Assembly (NCBI GenBank): GCA_040219355.1
Contig: JAVJSN010000010.1
Location: forward strand, 248,001 to 312,000
Source: MH13 sp040219355
GTDB lineage: Bacteria; Pseudomonadota; Alphaproteobacteria; Rhizobiales; MH13
Reading direction: 5' to 3'
Length of the DNA: 64,000 nucleotides
Shown: positions 17,105 through 24,615 of the stretch, piece by piece
Layout: every line of letters begins with the position of its first letter
Position numbering within the stretch: the stretch's first letter is position 1
Notes under the pieces: model-generated
Told to the model about the DNA's origin: nothing
What the model saw: only the letters and a program-made list of their open reading frames with translations
Databases searched by the model: none
Translations under genes and position numbers: made by a program

Positions 17105-17809
17105 TTACTCGCCTTTAGCGAGTGTAGCGGCCTGTTCCAGCCAGTTATCACGATCAATGCGGCCTTTGAAGGACAGCGCATCGTCAACTTTGGCGATGTC
17201 TTCTGGTGTGAAGGCTGCAACTTGCGCAAAGGTGGTGATGCCCAGCGCGTTCAGTTTCTTCTCAAGCACCGGACCGACACCGGAAATCTTTTTCAGATCA
17301 TCGGCAGCGCCAGCAGGAGCTGCGAACAGCGCGCCTTCAGGCAGATCACCGGTTGAAGCAGCAGGCGCTTCTTTCTTCGGCGCCGCTTTTTTGGCAGCTG
17401 CCTTCTTCTCTGCAGCAGCTTTCGCCGGTGCGTCTTCAGCCGCTTTAGCCTCTGCCTTTTTCGGCGCCGCTTTCTTGGCAGCTTTCGGCTTGGCGCCACC
17501 GGTCAGAATGTCGGTGATCTTCACCACCGAATACTCTTGGCGATGGCCATTCTTGCGGCGGGAGTTCTGGCGACGGCGTTTCTTGAAGATGATGATCTTC
17601 TTGCCGCGCTTGTTCTCAACCAGCTCGCCAACAACGCTTGCGCCCTCAACCAGGGGAGCGCCGACTGTCACGTCGGCATCATTGCCGACCATCAGAACAT
17701 TGTCGAAGACCACTTGGCTGTCAGCGTCCAGGCCAAGCTTCTCAATTTGAATAACGTCATCAGCGGCAACTTTGTACTGTTTGCCGCCCGTTTTGATGAC
17801 TGCGAACAT
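17105..17809 (-). CDS. rplU: 50S ribosomal protein L21 with long C-terminal HhH extension
   Basis: A 234-residue protein, more than twice the roughly 103 residues of typical L21. Residues 1-103 are canonical L21 (MFAVIKTGGKQYKVAADDVI, IIIFKKRRRQNSRRKNGHRQ). Residues about 104-165 are a Lys/Ala/Pro-rich linker resembling histone-H1-like tails. Residues about 170-234 form a compact helix-hairpin-helix domain (DDLKKISGVGPVLEKKLNAL, GITTFAQVAAFTPEDIAKVD) ending in a helical stretch. Such extended L21 proteins occur in several alphaproteobacteria. The HhH fold usually binds DNA or RNA; its role on the ribosome is not known. It heads the operon, with a promoter near 18.0 kb. Confidence 0.95.
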   Translation of the reverse strand: MFAVIKTGGKQYKVAADDVIQIEKLGLDADSQVVFDNVLMVGNDADVTVGAPLVEGASVVGELVENKRGKKIIIFKKRRRQNSRRKNGHRQEYSVVKITDILTGGAKPKAAKKAAPKKAEAKAAEDAPAKAAAEKKAAAKKAAPKKEAPAASTGDLPEGALFAAPAGAADDLKKISGVGPVLEKKLNALGITTFAQVAAFTPEDIAKVDDALSFKGRIDRDNWLEQAATLAKGE

Positions 17810-17939
17810 CGTGTTTTCCTTTGTGTTCGATGCGATGGTGTCAGGCGCGCGAATACGGTGCGAACCCGCCCAAGGCTTCTTGTTCAGTCCGGGTGGATTC
17901 TGGGACAGACCTTATGTGGGGGGAGGCTTGTTCCAGACG

Positions 17940-17966
17940 AAAAAAGGCGCGGGAACCGGCCCGCGC
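17940..17966 (-). promoter_or_regulatory. Candidate attenuator hairpin in the rplU leader
   Basis: On the minus strand a 7-bp stem, GCGCGGG-CCGGTT-CCCGCGC (17947-17966), is followed by CTTTTTT. That is the form of an intrinsic terminator. It sits inside the 5' leader of rplU, about 10 nt after the predicted start point and about 130 nt before the ATG. It could be an attenuator for ribosomal-protein feedback, but this is inference from position and shape only. The rest of the 313-bp gap (17810-18122) shows no gene. Confidence 0.5.
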
Positions 17967-17981
17967 TTTGATTTCGAGGGC

Positions 17982-18010
17982 TATAAGCGCAAATCCGCGC
18001 GCATTGTCAA
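17982..18010 (-). promoter_or_regulatory. Sigma-70-type promoter for rplU-rpmA
   Basis: The minus strand has TTGACA (complement of 18005-18010), a 17-nt spacer and CTTATA (complement of 17982-17987). This is a near-consensus housekeeping promoter. Transcription would start near 17975, giving a leader of about 165 nt before rplU. Confidence 0.65.
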
Positions 18011-18122
18011 GCAGATCAGCGCATTTGGCAGCTCAGCACGCTTGCCTTTTACGCCTGCTTTGCTCTATCGGTAGCGCCGCTTTTGGCAGACCACGCCTTA
18101 AGCCACCTAACAGGGTGTTTGC

Positions 18123-18211
18123 GGAGAGATGCCGGAGTGGTCGAACGGGGCGGTCTCGAAAACCGTTGTGCGCTTTGCGTACCCAGGGTTCGAATCCCTG
18201 TCTCTCCGCCA
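18123..18211 (+). tRNA. tRNA-Ser (anticodon CGA)
   Basis: The acceptor stem GGAGAGA (18123-18129) pairs with TCTCTCC (18201-18207), followed by the discriminator G and an encoded CCA at 18209-18211. The anticodon stem GCGGT/ACCGT encloses the loop CTCGAAA, giving anticodon CGA, which reads UCG. A long variable arm (TTGTGCGCTTTGCGTAC) marks it as a class II tRNA. The T arm is CAGGGTTCGAATCCCTG. Confidence 0.97.
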
Positions 18212-18237
18212 TTTCACATTTTGGATCGATCTTTCCC

Positions 18238-18263
18238 AAAAACCCAAGTGGCGCGGCCACTTG
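18238..18263 (-). terminator. Possible terminator after the 18.4-kb hypothetical gene
   Basis: An 8-bp stem, CAAGTGGC-GCG-GCCACTTG (18245-18263), is followed on the minus strand by GGTTTTTGGG. It lies about 155 nt beyond the stop of the minus-strand gene at 18418 and about 35 nt after the tRNA. The short T-run makes it only a moderate candidate. Confidence 0.4.
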
Positions 18264-18417
18264 CGGGATCAGAGCAACACATTCGAATCTTCAGACCTTA
18301 CATAAGCCGGTTCGACCTTATGGTTGGGCGGTTCTTGGGCAGACTAGTGTCAAAGTTCGGCAAAAGGCGATGGCCGCTCTGCGGACGAAGCTGCATTTCT
18401 TCAATAGTAAGTGAAGG

Positions 18418-18747
18418 TCAACTTTCCGATCCAGGCAGCTCCTTATTTGGCGTCCAAGTCGCCCAGCGTTGGTTCGGGTTCTTTGCTAAAGGCATAAGGT
18501 CATCGATTGGTTCGTTGACCAGTATGGCGATACTACCGCCGCCGTCCAGCTGTTCACCAGTCAAACAGTTTCGTGTCCGATGTCCGTCTGTTTGAACGAT
18601 CGGCAAGCTGCGGTCGGCTATCTTAAGCACATCGCCAGGTTCAGGGATGTCGGTAAGTAGGTGCAGCATCAGGACCGAACGAGGCTCTCCAGCTTCATTT
18701 GGGCCGAGGCTGAATGCATCACTTAAGCGCGCCCTCTGCTTTCGCAT
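18418..18747 (-). CDS. Hypothetical protein of 109 residues
   Basis: An open frame starting MRKQRARLSDAFSLGPNEAG and ending in NKELPGSES. The composition is balanced and the C-terminal half is acidic and Pro/Asn-rich (GGGSIAILVNEPIDDLMPLA). I recognise no family, signal peptide or membrane segment. It stands alone in a low-density stretch next to tRNA-Ser and has a possible terminator after it. It may be a recent acquisition or a chance frame. Confidence 0.35.
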   Translation of the reverse strand: MRKQRARLSDAFSLGPNEAGEPRSVLMLHLLTDIPEPGDVLKIADRSLPIVQTDGHRTRNCLTGEQLDGGGSIAILVNEPIDDLMPLAKNPNQRWATWTPNKELPGSES

Positions 18748-19164
18748 AATGAAATTCCCATGAACATGCGCTGCCTTACAGTAGGAATAATAGTCTTTCT
18801 GGCTATACGTTCAAAGCTAATACTTGGCCCACCGCTCAAATAAGCATGAACGAGCTCGAAGCCGCCACTGACGTTCAGTTGCTATTCGATAGCCAACGCG
18901 GCAATTTCATTCTGATTTTGATCCACACCAAAATCAGGCAACGAACTCAAAATTGGTTCCCAGTCTTCCAGGTCTTTGTGAAGACCAGTCGAACTTGTTC
19001 ACACTCTCTCCCAGCAGGTCCGCACAACGTTTAGCATCAGCCAAACGCGGAACGCGCAGCAGTCGCTCGCTCAGCAAACGAAGGATCGCCTAACAATCAT
19101 TGGTCAGCGGCAAGCTGAGCAACCGCATGCTCGAAGACACGCGGTCGCTCCAATGCCGAAAAGC
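18748..19164. other. Sparsely coding interval with a possible gene remnant
   Basis: These 417 bp hold no convincing complete gene. On the minus strand an open frame of 51 codons (18937-19089, TGA at 18934-18936) encodes protein-like text such as RLLSERLLRVPRLADAKRC and GRLGTNFEFVA. It has no start codon and is closed upstream by a TAG at 19090-19092. It resembles the tail of a decayed gene. The 62-residue plus-strand frame at 18846-19034 has no coding character that I can see. Confidence 0.35.
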
Positions 19165-20169
19165 TTACTGCGCAAGATACGCGTTGGTGAACCAGGTCGA
19201 GACATCCGGCATCGTCTCCAGCGGCTGGCCATTCTCTCCGCGCAAAATGCCCGCTTCAAACAGAAACGCAGTGATGTTGGCGATCATCTCGTCATCGATC
19301 AGTCCGACCGGCTCGCCTTCATCCTGAAGGTAACCGCCCTCGACCAGAGCCTGCATCGAGGCCCGCACTAGGTCAGGGTTGGTCAGCATGCCGGACGTTT
19401 GCTCAATGAGAATATCGGCGGCCTCTTCCGGGTTTTGTGAGGCAAAGGCATAGCCGCGCTGGGCCGCCTGAACAAAGGTTTCGGCGGTTTCAGGGTTCTC
19501 CATCAACCAGGTGCCATTGCCGCCCAGAAACGTGGTGTGCTGGTCCGGCACGCCATAGTCGGCATAGCGAAAGGCACGCTGCGGGCGGTTCAGCAGCACC
19601 GAGTTCACGCCTTCCCAGGTGCTCACTTCAAGGGTGAAATCCACGCTGCCATTGGCCAGCGCCTCATAGGCCGAGGTGCCGAGCGTGACCGTATCAAAAA
19701 CACCCTCGCCACCATCATTGGCAATGATGGTGGAGATCAGCGCCCCCTCCCATGCGCTGCCAAACCCGGCATAGGTCATGCCGTCCAGGTCTGCCGGGCG
19801 CTGAATATCCTCACGCTCGCCATTGAACACCAAGCGTCCGGTTTCGTGCTGAACGATGGCCATTACCACGGTCATATCCGCGCCCGTGGCACGTTGGCTG
19901 TGAAAGCCAACTGCGCTCAAAATGCCAAATTCCGCCACCCCGGAAGCCACCAACGTGCCCGATGAGGTGTCGGTGTAGGGCAGGATATCAACGTCCAACC
20001 CCGCCTCGTCGAACCAGCCTTTGGCCTCAGCGACATAAAGGCCGACATGGTTGGTGTTCGGCGTCCAGTCGAGCGCCACGCTTACCTGCTGGCCGTCCTG
20101 GGCCTGCACAGAGGCGGGAAGCGCGGTGCAGAACAGGGCCGCGGCCAAGAAATACTTCATAGACGTCAT
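19165..20169 (-). CDS. thiY: Thiamine-precursor ABC transporter, substrate-binding protein (ThiY-like)
   Basis: A 334-residue periplasmic binding protein of the NMT1/THI5 family, which captures thiamine pyrimidine precursors such as HMP or formylamino-HMP. A signal peptide (KYFLAAALFCTALPASVQA) is followed by VSVALDWTPNTNHVGLYVAE, the hallmark of this family. Then come KGWFDEAGLDVDILPYTD and GMTYAGFGSAWEGALI. The start overlaps the ATPase stop by 4 nt; a second in-frame ATG lies three codons later. It is the last gene of a four-gene operon controlled by the TPP riboswitch at 22.4 kb, which supports the substrate assignment. Confidence 0.9.
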   Translation of the reverse strand: MTSMKYFLAAALFCTALPASVQAQDGQQVSVALDWTPNTNHVGLYVAEAKGWFDEAGLDVDILPYTDTSSGTLVASGVAEFGILSAVGFHSQRATGADMTVVMAIVQHETGRLVFNGEREDIQRPADLDGMTYAGFGSAWEGALISTIIANDGGEGVFDTVTLGTSAYEALANGSVDFTLEVSTWEGVNSVLLNRPQRAFRYADYGVPDQHTTFLGGNGTWLMENPETAETFVQAAQRGYAFASQNPEEAADILIEQTSGMLTNPDLVRASMQALVEGGYLQDEGEPVGLIDDEMIANITAFLFEAGILRGENGQPLETMPDVSTWFTNAYLAQ

Positions 20170-20924
20170 GGGATGTCTCCGGTTTGGTGGATCAAAATGT
20201 CGGTGAGTTTGGCCTCAAGCGCATGGGCTTCAGGCGTTATGGGTTTGCCAAGACGCGGACGCAACGCGGGCACGGCAAGCTCGGCAATGACGCGCGCAGG
20301 GCGGGCAGAAAAAACGTAAATCCGGTCAGACAAAGCCACCGCCTCGCGCACATCATGGGTGACGAGAAGCGTCGTCCAGCGCGCTTTGCGCCAGCGGGCC
20401 TCAAACCAATTCTGCATCTGGGTTCGTGTCAGCGCGTCCAGCGCACCAAACGGTTCATCAAGCAGCTGGATCGGCCGGCCTTGCACCACAGTGCGCAACA
20501 GCGCCGCGCGCTGGCGCATGCCGCCGGACAATTGACCGGGATAGTGACGCTCGAACCCTGCAAGACCGAAATCATCGAGCAGCGGCCTCACTTGGTGACG
20601 CGCATCGTTGCGCGCCATGCCCTGTACTTCCAAACCAAGCGTCAGATTATCGAGGATACGCCGCCAGGGCATCAACGCATCGCGCTGCGGCATGAAGGCA
20701 AACCCATGCTGGCGCGTATCAAGCGCGCGACCATGCACGGCAATCGTGCCACTGTCCTGATGGATTGCACCGGTGAGCAGCCGGAAGAGTGTCGATTTGC
20801 CAGACCCGGATGGACCCAAAATCGACACAAACTCGCCAGGCTCAACATGCAACGAGATATCATCGAGAACGTGCGTATCGCCCAGCGAGACTCTGACTTG
20901 GCTCACTTCCAAAGCGCTGCTCAC
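20166..20924 (-). CDS. thiZ: Thiamine-precursor ABC transporter, ATPase (ThiZ-like)
   Basis: A 252-residue ABC ATPase. Walker A is GPSGSGKST (about residues 36-44), the Q loop is FMPQRDALMPW, the signature is LSGGMRQRAALLR, Walker B is IQLLDEPFGALD and the H loop is VTHDVREA. The sequence is closest to the nitrate/taurine/ThiZ group. It overlaps the permease gene upstream and the binding-protein gene downstream by 4 nt each, so all three are translationally coupled. The riboswitch context points to import of a thiamine precursor. Confidence 0.9.
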   Translation of the reverse strand: MSSALEVSQVRVSLGDTHVLDDISLHVEPGEFVSILGPSGSGKSTLFRLLTGAIHQDSGTIAVHGRALDTRQHGFAFMPQRDALMPWRRILDNLTLGLEVQGMARNDARHQVRPLLDDFGLAGFERHYPGQLSGGMRQRAALLRTVVQGRPIQLLDEPFGALDALTRTQMQNWFEARWRKARWTTLLVTHDVREAVALSDRIYVFSARPARVIAELAVPALRPRLGKPITPEAHALEAKLTDILIHQTGDIP

Positions 20925-21721
20925 GGCCTACCCCCATAGGTGCGCCAGCGCAGCACCACGCGTTGGACCAGCGCCATGATGGCAAAGAGTACCAGGGTGA
21001 GAAGCGAACTGATGACCACAGCGGCCAACACGAGGTCGGGCCGGAAACTGTTCTTGGCATTGAGGATCACGATGCCGAGGCCAGCGCGTGCGCCGACATA
21101 TTCCGCAAAGATCGCCGCCACCACCGCGTAGGTAATCGAGATGCGTAGGCCGGCAAAAAAGTAAGGCATCGCCGAAGGCAACCGCGCCGCCAAAAACACC
21201 CTCTGGCGGGTCGCGCCCATGGAACGCAACAAATCTTCAATCTCCGGGTCGGTGGATTCGTAGCCATCCACCAGCGCGACCAGCATCGGGAAGAAGGTGA
21301 CAAGCGCGACGATGAGCACTTTGGGGGTCAGCTCAAAACCAAACCAGAGCACCACCAATGGCGCGATGGCCACCAAGGGCAGCGTCTGGCTGACCACGAA
21401 GATCGGAAACAGCGCGCGGCGCACCCGTGGCATGAAATCGAGCACCACCGACAGCGCAAACGCAACGCTGACCGACAGAGAAAAGCCCATCAAGGTCGCA
21501 TGGATGGTGGGCAGGGTGTTGGCCCACAACAGATCGCGGTTCAGCACCATCTGCTCAAGCACGCGCGAGGGTGCGGGCAGCATCAGCGGGGAGATACCCG
21601 ACAGATGCACATAAAGCTCCCAGAGGGCGAAGGCGCTGATCAAACTCAGGGCGGCTGGTAGCCCACCGATCAGGCCTCCACCCTTGGGGTTCAACCCAGG
21701 GCGGGGGACAGGACGCAGCAT
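20921..21721 (-). CDS. thiX: Thiamine-precursor ABC transporter, permease (ThiX-like)
   Basis: A 266-residue inner-membrane permease with about six helices and the BPD_transp_1 domain. Visible segments are LSISVAFALSVVLDF-like helices, PLVAIAPLVVLWFGFELTPK and the EAA-type loop EDLLRSMGATRQRVFLAARL, which docks with the ATPase. The first residues (LRPVPRPGLNPKGGG) are cytoplasmic. It starts 4 nt after the ykoF stop and overlaps the ATPase gene. Confidence 0.9.
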   Translation of the reverse strand: MLRPVPRPGLNPKGGGLIGGLPAALSLISAFALWELYVHLSGISPLMLPAPSRVLEQMVLNRDLLWANTLPTIHATLMGFSLSVSVAFALSVVLDFMPRVRRALFPIFVVSQTLPLVAIAPLVVLWFGFELTPKVLIVALVTFFPMLVALVDGYESTDPEIEDLLRSMGATRQRVFLAARLPSAMPYFFAGLRISITYAVVAAIFAEYVGARAGLGIVILNAKNSFRPDLVLAAVVISSLLTLVLFAIMALVQRVVLRWRTYGGRP

Positions 21722-21725
21722 CCGA

Positions 21726-22334
21726 TCAGCGCTTGGAGGGGCTGTTGGCCGAAACGGTCAGATCAATCGTGACGTGCCCATTGGGCGGGCCAAACCGGCA
21801 GAACGCTTCCTGCAAGGTCGCAAAAACCGGTCCTGCATCGCCTGTCAGGCGGGTGCAAAAATTCTTCGAGCGATCAAACGTGCCGCTGCGTTTTAGAAAA
21901 TCGATACAGCCCATGATCTCAGCCATGTGGTCGCCAGCGCCCATCACATAAAGCGAGAACTGCGCATCGGAAACCTGCCCTATGGTGGGCGCCGATTTCA
22001 AAGCCTCCAGCGCTGCATCTTGGCGTGCAGCCAATGGCTCAGCCGGATTTGCGAGCGCAGATGTCTGGCAAATCGGATCGTCCGGCTCGCCGGGGCAGCC
22101 GCGCGAAAGTGTTGCCCGCAGCACCAGATGATGACCCTTTGAGGCTGCCGATGTGTAGAGATCGCGCAGTGCCAGGAACAGCACTTCGGGCGGACCTACA
22201 ATCAGAGTCGAGATGTCATCGGTCTCAATGCGCAGCCGATCCCGCCACGGATCAAGGGCATCGAGAGAGGAAAGAATGACGTCCACGAACGTGTCAGTCA
22301 TCGGGTATAGGGATAGTTGTGCGCCTGCGAACAT
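21726..22334 (-). CDS. ykoF: YkoF family thiamine/HMP-binding protein
   Basis: A 202-residue cytosolic protein with two tandem YkoF-type ferredoxin-like repeats, about residues 1-85 (AGAQLSLYPMTDTFVDVILS) and 112-195 (DAQFSLYVMGAGDHMAEIMG). YkoF binds thiamine or its hydroxymethylpyrimidine part and is found with thiamine-precursor transporters. The ATG at 22334 is preceded by GGAGGACAGCG; an upstream in-frame extension runs into the riboswitch and is not real. It is the first gene of the operon and lies immediately behind the TPP riboswitch. Confidence 0.88.
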   Translation of the reverse strand: MFAGAQLSLYPMTDTFVDVILSSLDALDPWRDRLRIETDDISTLIVGPPEVLFLALRDLYTSAASKGHHLVLRATLSRGCPGEPDDPICQTSALANPAEPLAARQDAALEALKSAPTIGQVSDAQFSLYVMGAGDHMAEIMGCIDFLKRSGTFDRSKNFCTRLTGDAGPVFATLQEAFCRFGPPNGHVTIDLTVSANSPSKR

Positions 22335-22341
22335 CGCTGTC

Positions 22342-22440
22342 CTCCTTGCTACGCTGGCATTACCCAGATCAGCTTCGAGGGTCCTGGGCTTGGCGCCCAA
22401 ATCTCAGCCGCGGCTCTACGCGGCACCCCTGTGGTCAGGA
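22342..22440 (-). promoter_or_regulatory. TPP riboswitch (THI element)
   Basis: On the minus strand all conserved blocks of the thiamine-pyrophosphate aptamer are present in order: CAGGGGTGCC (from about 22433), GGCTGAGAT (near 22410), ACCCTCGAAGCTGATCTGGG and TAATGCCAGCG (to about 22352), then AAGGAGG. The last element is also the ribosome-binding site of ykoF, whose ATG is at 22334, so control is probably on translation by hiding the Shine-Dalgarno sequence. The promoter must lie just upstream, over the end of the DUF1513 gene. Confidence 0.95.
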
Positions 22441-22475
22441 TGTGATGGCAGGTCTATCGGGCGATTGCAAGATGC

Positions 22476-23555
22476 CTACGCAAGCGAACGCAGATGATTA
22501 TCCCAGCTGACGTCAATCAGCGCGTTACGCGATGCAAGAATATCGCCTCGGCCAGTTGAGAACGCGAAACCTGAGCGCTCAGGGGCAACACCGCACACAT
22601 CGGCAACCGCGCGAACGTCAAGAACGGCTTGGTTCTGCGCTCCCAAAATAATGGCAAGGCCGCCGCGTGGACTGGTCATCGCGATTTGCTCACCATCAGC
22701 ACTGGATTTGATCGACCCGACATACTGCCGCAAAGCAGCGCGCTCATCCTCTGGCAAAGAGATGAGCGTGATCTCCCCTCCACGCTGGTGTCTGCCCACC
22801 AGCGCCACCGCATCGGTTGGTGCGCCCTCATACTGCCCGCCAAACCAGATCGAGCCGTCACCAGCCTGTGTCATGTGGCGGATCGAAAGCTGGTTCATGC
22901 CAGCAGGCAAGGAAACTTGCTCGAGCAGGTCGCCCGTTTCGCGGCTCAAATAGCTGATCGACGGCGCCATACTGGCGAGGTTCAGTTTTTGGCGGGGGAA
23001 ATCTGGGTGGGTGAGGATGCCGCCATTCGCGACCGCAATTGTGGTGCCATCGCATAGCAACAGTGCTTCGTGCGGACCGATTCCGTGGGTTTCAAACGCA
23101 CCGGTGCGCACGTACCCACCGGCGACGTCGTAAATGCCAAGCAGGCCGCGCTCGCCCTCATAATCGTTTTCGGTGGCGTAGAGCAGCCGCGCATCAGGCG
23201 AGAAAAATCCATGGCCATAAAAGTGGCGACCCGGCGCCGCTTCAAACGCGAAGGCAGGCTCTTGCCTGTGAAGGTCGATCACCAGCGCAAAGCGCCCTGG
23301 CCGACGAGCAAAGGTGACGGCCCAGCGTTGATCCGGCGAGACGACCGTATCGTGGCCCCTGGCTGGCAGCGCCTCGGTGAACAGGACCGTGCCTGCCTCA
23401 TCCAGCGCGGCAACACCAAAGGTGCCGGCAGGATCACGATAGGCTGACAGAAAGGACGGAACACCGGATGCACTGGCAAACGTGGAAAGTGGCGCGAGGC
23501 CAAGCGCCGCGCACAGGCCCGCAAAATGGCGGCGTGTGAGATCAGTCGCCATCAA
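22476..23555 (-). CDS. DUF1513 family protein, Tat-exported
   Basis: A 359-residue protein with a twin-arginine-like leader (DLTRRHFAGLCAALGLAPLS) followed by a predicted beta-propeller of the DUF1513 family. Visible segments are VVSPDQRWAVTFARRPGRFA, HFYGHGFFSPDARLLYATEN, GIGPHEALLLCDGTTIAVAN, GMNQLSIRHM and SPRGGLAIILG. No enzymatic function is established. It is the last gene of an iron-linked operon with two imelysins and a di-haem cytochrome, and its start overlaps the preceding imelysin gene by 14 nt. Confidence 0.86.
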   Translation of the reverse strand: MMATDLTRRHFAGLCAALGLAPLSTFASASGVPSFLSAYRDPAGTFGVAALDEAGTVLFTEALPARGHDTVVSPDQRWAVTFARRPGRFALVIDLHRQEPAFAFEAAPGRHFYGHGFFSPDARLLYATENDYEGERGLLGIYDVAGGYVRTGAFETHGIGPHEALLLCDGTTIAVANGGILTHPDFPRQKLNLASMAPSISYLSRETGDLLEQVSLPAGMNQLSIRHMTQAGDGSIWFGGQYEGAPTDAVALVGRHQRGGEITLISLPEDERAALRQYVGSIKSSADGEQIAMTSPRGGLAIILGAQNQAVLDVRAVADVCGVAPERSGFAFSTGRGDILASRNALIDVSWDNHLRSLA

Positions 23556-24615
23556 GCGCGTTGAACCCCATCGTCAGGCCGAGCTCGGCCGGATAGATCT
23601 CGCCAATCACGCGCATGGCCCCGGCAAGTGGCAGCGCAACACTGGCGAGCCTGCCATGGGTTTCTTCGCTGGTGACAAGCGTTTCCAAATCCTCGCCACG
23701 TTCGATCAGGGCCGCCAAGCGACTGACAATCTGACCAAGCTCAAAGCGCGCGGTGCCAGCATAGCGCTGTGCCGGTTCAGGAAGCAGGTCGGCAAGCTGG
23801 CCTGCCGCATTCAGGCTCGCCATCGCCTCAACATTGGCAAGGATCGATGGCAGAGTTTGCCCGGACCGCCAAAAGGGCGCGCGGCGGTAGTGCGTATCGT
23901 CCGGTGACGTCCCAACCACGCGAACGAGCTTCGCATCATGGATGATTTGCAATTGCTCGGCCATGGCGCGCAGCAGCTCCTGCAACGCTTCAGCCTCGGT
24001 GCGATAAACCGGATTGTCGGGTCCCGGCGACAGCATCAAAGCGGCATAGCCTTGGCCGTCCTGCCAGCCTTCAAACAGTGCCGCCGCCGTATCCGCGATC
24101 GCGCCCGCAATAGCCAGCGCGTAGGCGCAGCGATGTTCATCACCGTCGGCCAACGCTTCAAAGCCAGTGCCGAACAGCACATAATCCAGCGCCAGCAACC
24201 CCTGCAAAGCGACGCTTTTGGCCTTCAGGCTGTCCACGCTGGTGACAGTTTCATCCTGCGTCGCAAGCACGCCTTGCACTTGGTTGAGGCCCCGGCCATT
24301 GCGGTCTGGCCAAAAGAACAGGCGCTCGTAGCGATTGTCCTTGCGCGCCGGGCCAAAACGTATGAACTCCACCGCCGACCAAACCTCCACCAAATCACCA
24401 AACCGGGCTTGCGTGGCCGCCAACGCCTCTTGCGACGGCGCCGAACACATCTGCTCTGTAACGGTGACCTGCTGATCGGCAACGCCCATCAAAGTCGCGT
24501 GGGCAGGCAGGATATGCCCTTCGATCATACCACGCGTGATCGCACCAAGATCACTCTGCGCGGAGGCAGAGACTGTGAGTAAGGCCAGACAGGCCGCAGC
24601 AAGAAGATGGCGCAT
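23542..24615 (-). CDS. Imelysin-like (IrpA/M75 family) periplasmic protein, short form
   Basis: A 357-residue protein with a signal peptide (RHLLAAACLALLTVSASAQ) and an imelysin domain. These periplasmic all-helical proteins are linked to iron uptake. Segments are FGDLVEVWSAVEFIRFGPAR, LFFWPDRNGRGLNQVQGVL and LDYVLFGTGFEALA. The canonical GxHxxE motif is not seen; the corresponding segment reads LQGLLALDYVLFG. This distinguishes it from the upstream imelysin and suggests a divergent role. Its start abuts the di-haem cytochrome stop, within one operon. Confidence 0.85.
   Translation of the reverse strand: MRHLLAAACLALLTVSASAQSDLGAITRGMIEGHILPAHATLMGVADQQVTVTEQMCSAPSQEALAATQARFGDLVEVWSAVEFIRFGPARKDNRYERLFFWPDRNGRGLNQVQGVLATQDETVTSVDSLKAKSVALQGLLALDYVLFGTGFEALADGDEHRCAYALAIAGAIADTAAALFEGWQDGQGYAALMLSPGPDNPVYRTEAEALQELLRAMAEQLQIIHDAKLVRVVGTSPDDTHYRRAPFWRSGQTLPSILANVEAMASLNAAGQLADLLPEPAQRYAGTARFELGQIVSRLAALIERGEDLETLVTSEETHGRLASVALPLAGAMRVIGEIYPAELGLTMGFNALDGD

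Noticed and set aside
17821..18414. 197-codon plus-strand frame spanning the rplU leader and tRNA-Ser
   Set aside because: It runs through a certain tRNA gene and a promoter, and its translation has no protein-like pattern.
18846..19034. 62-codon plus-strand frame in the eroded interval
   Set aside because: It has no ribosome-binding site and atypical composition; the opposite strand reads more like protein.
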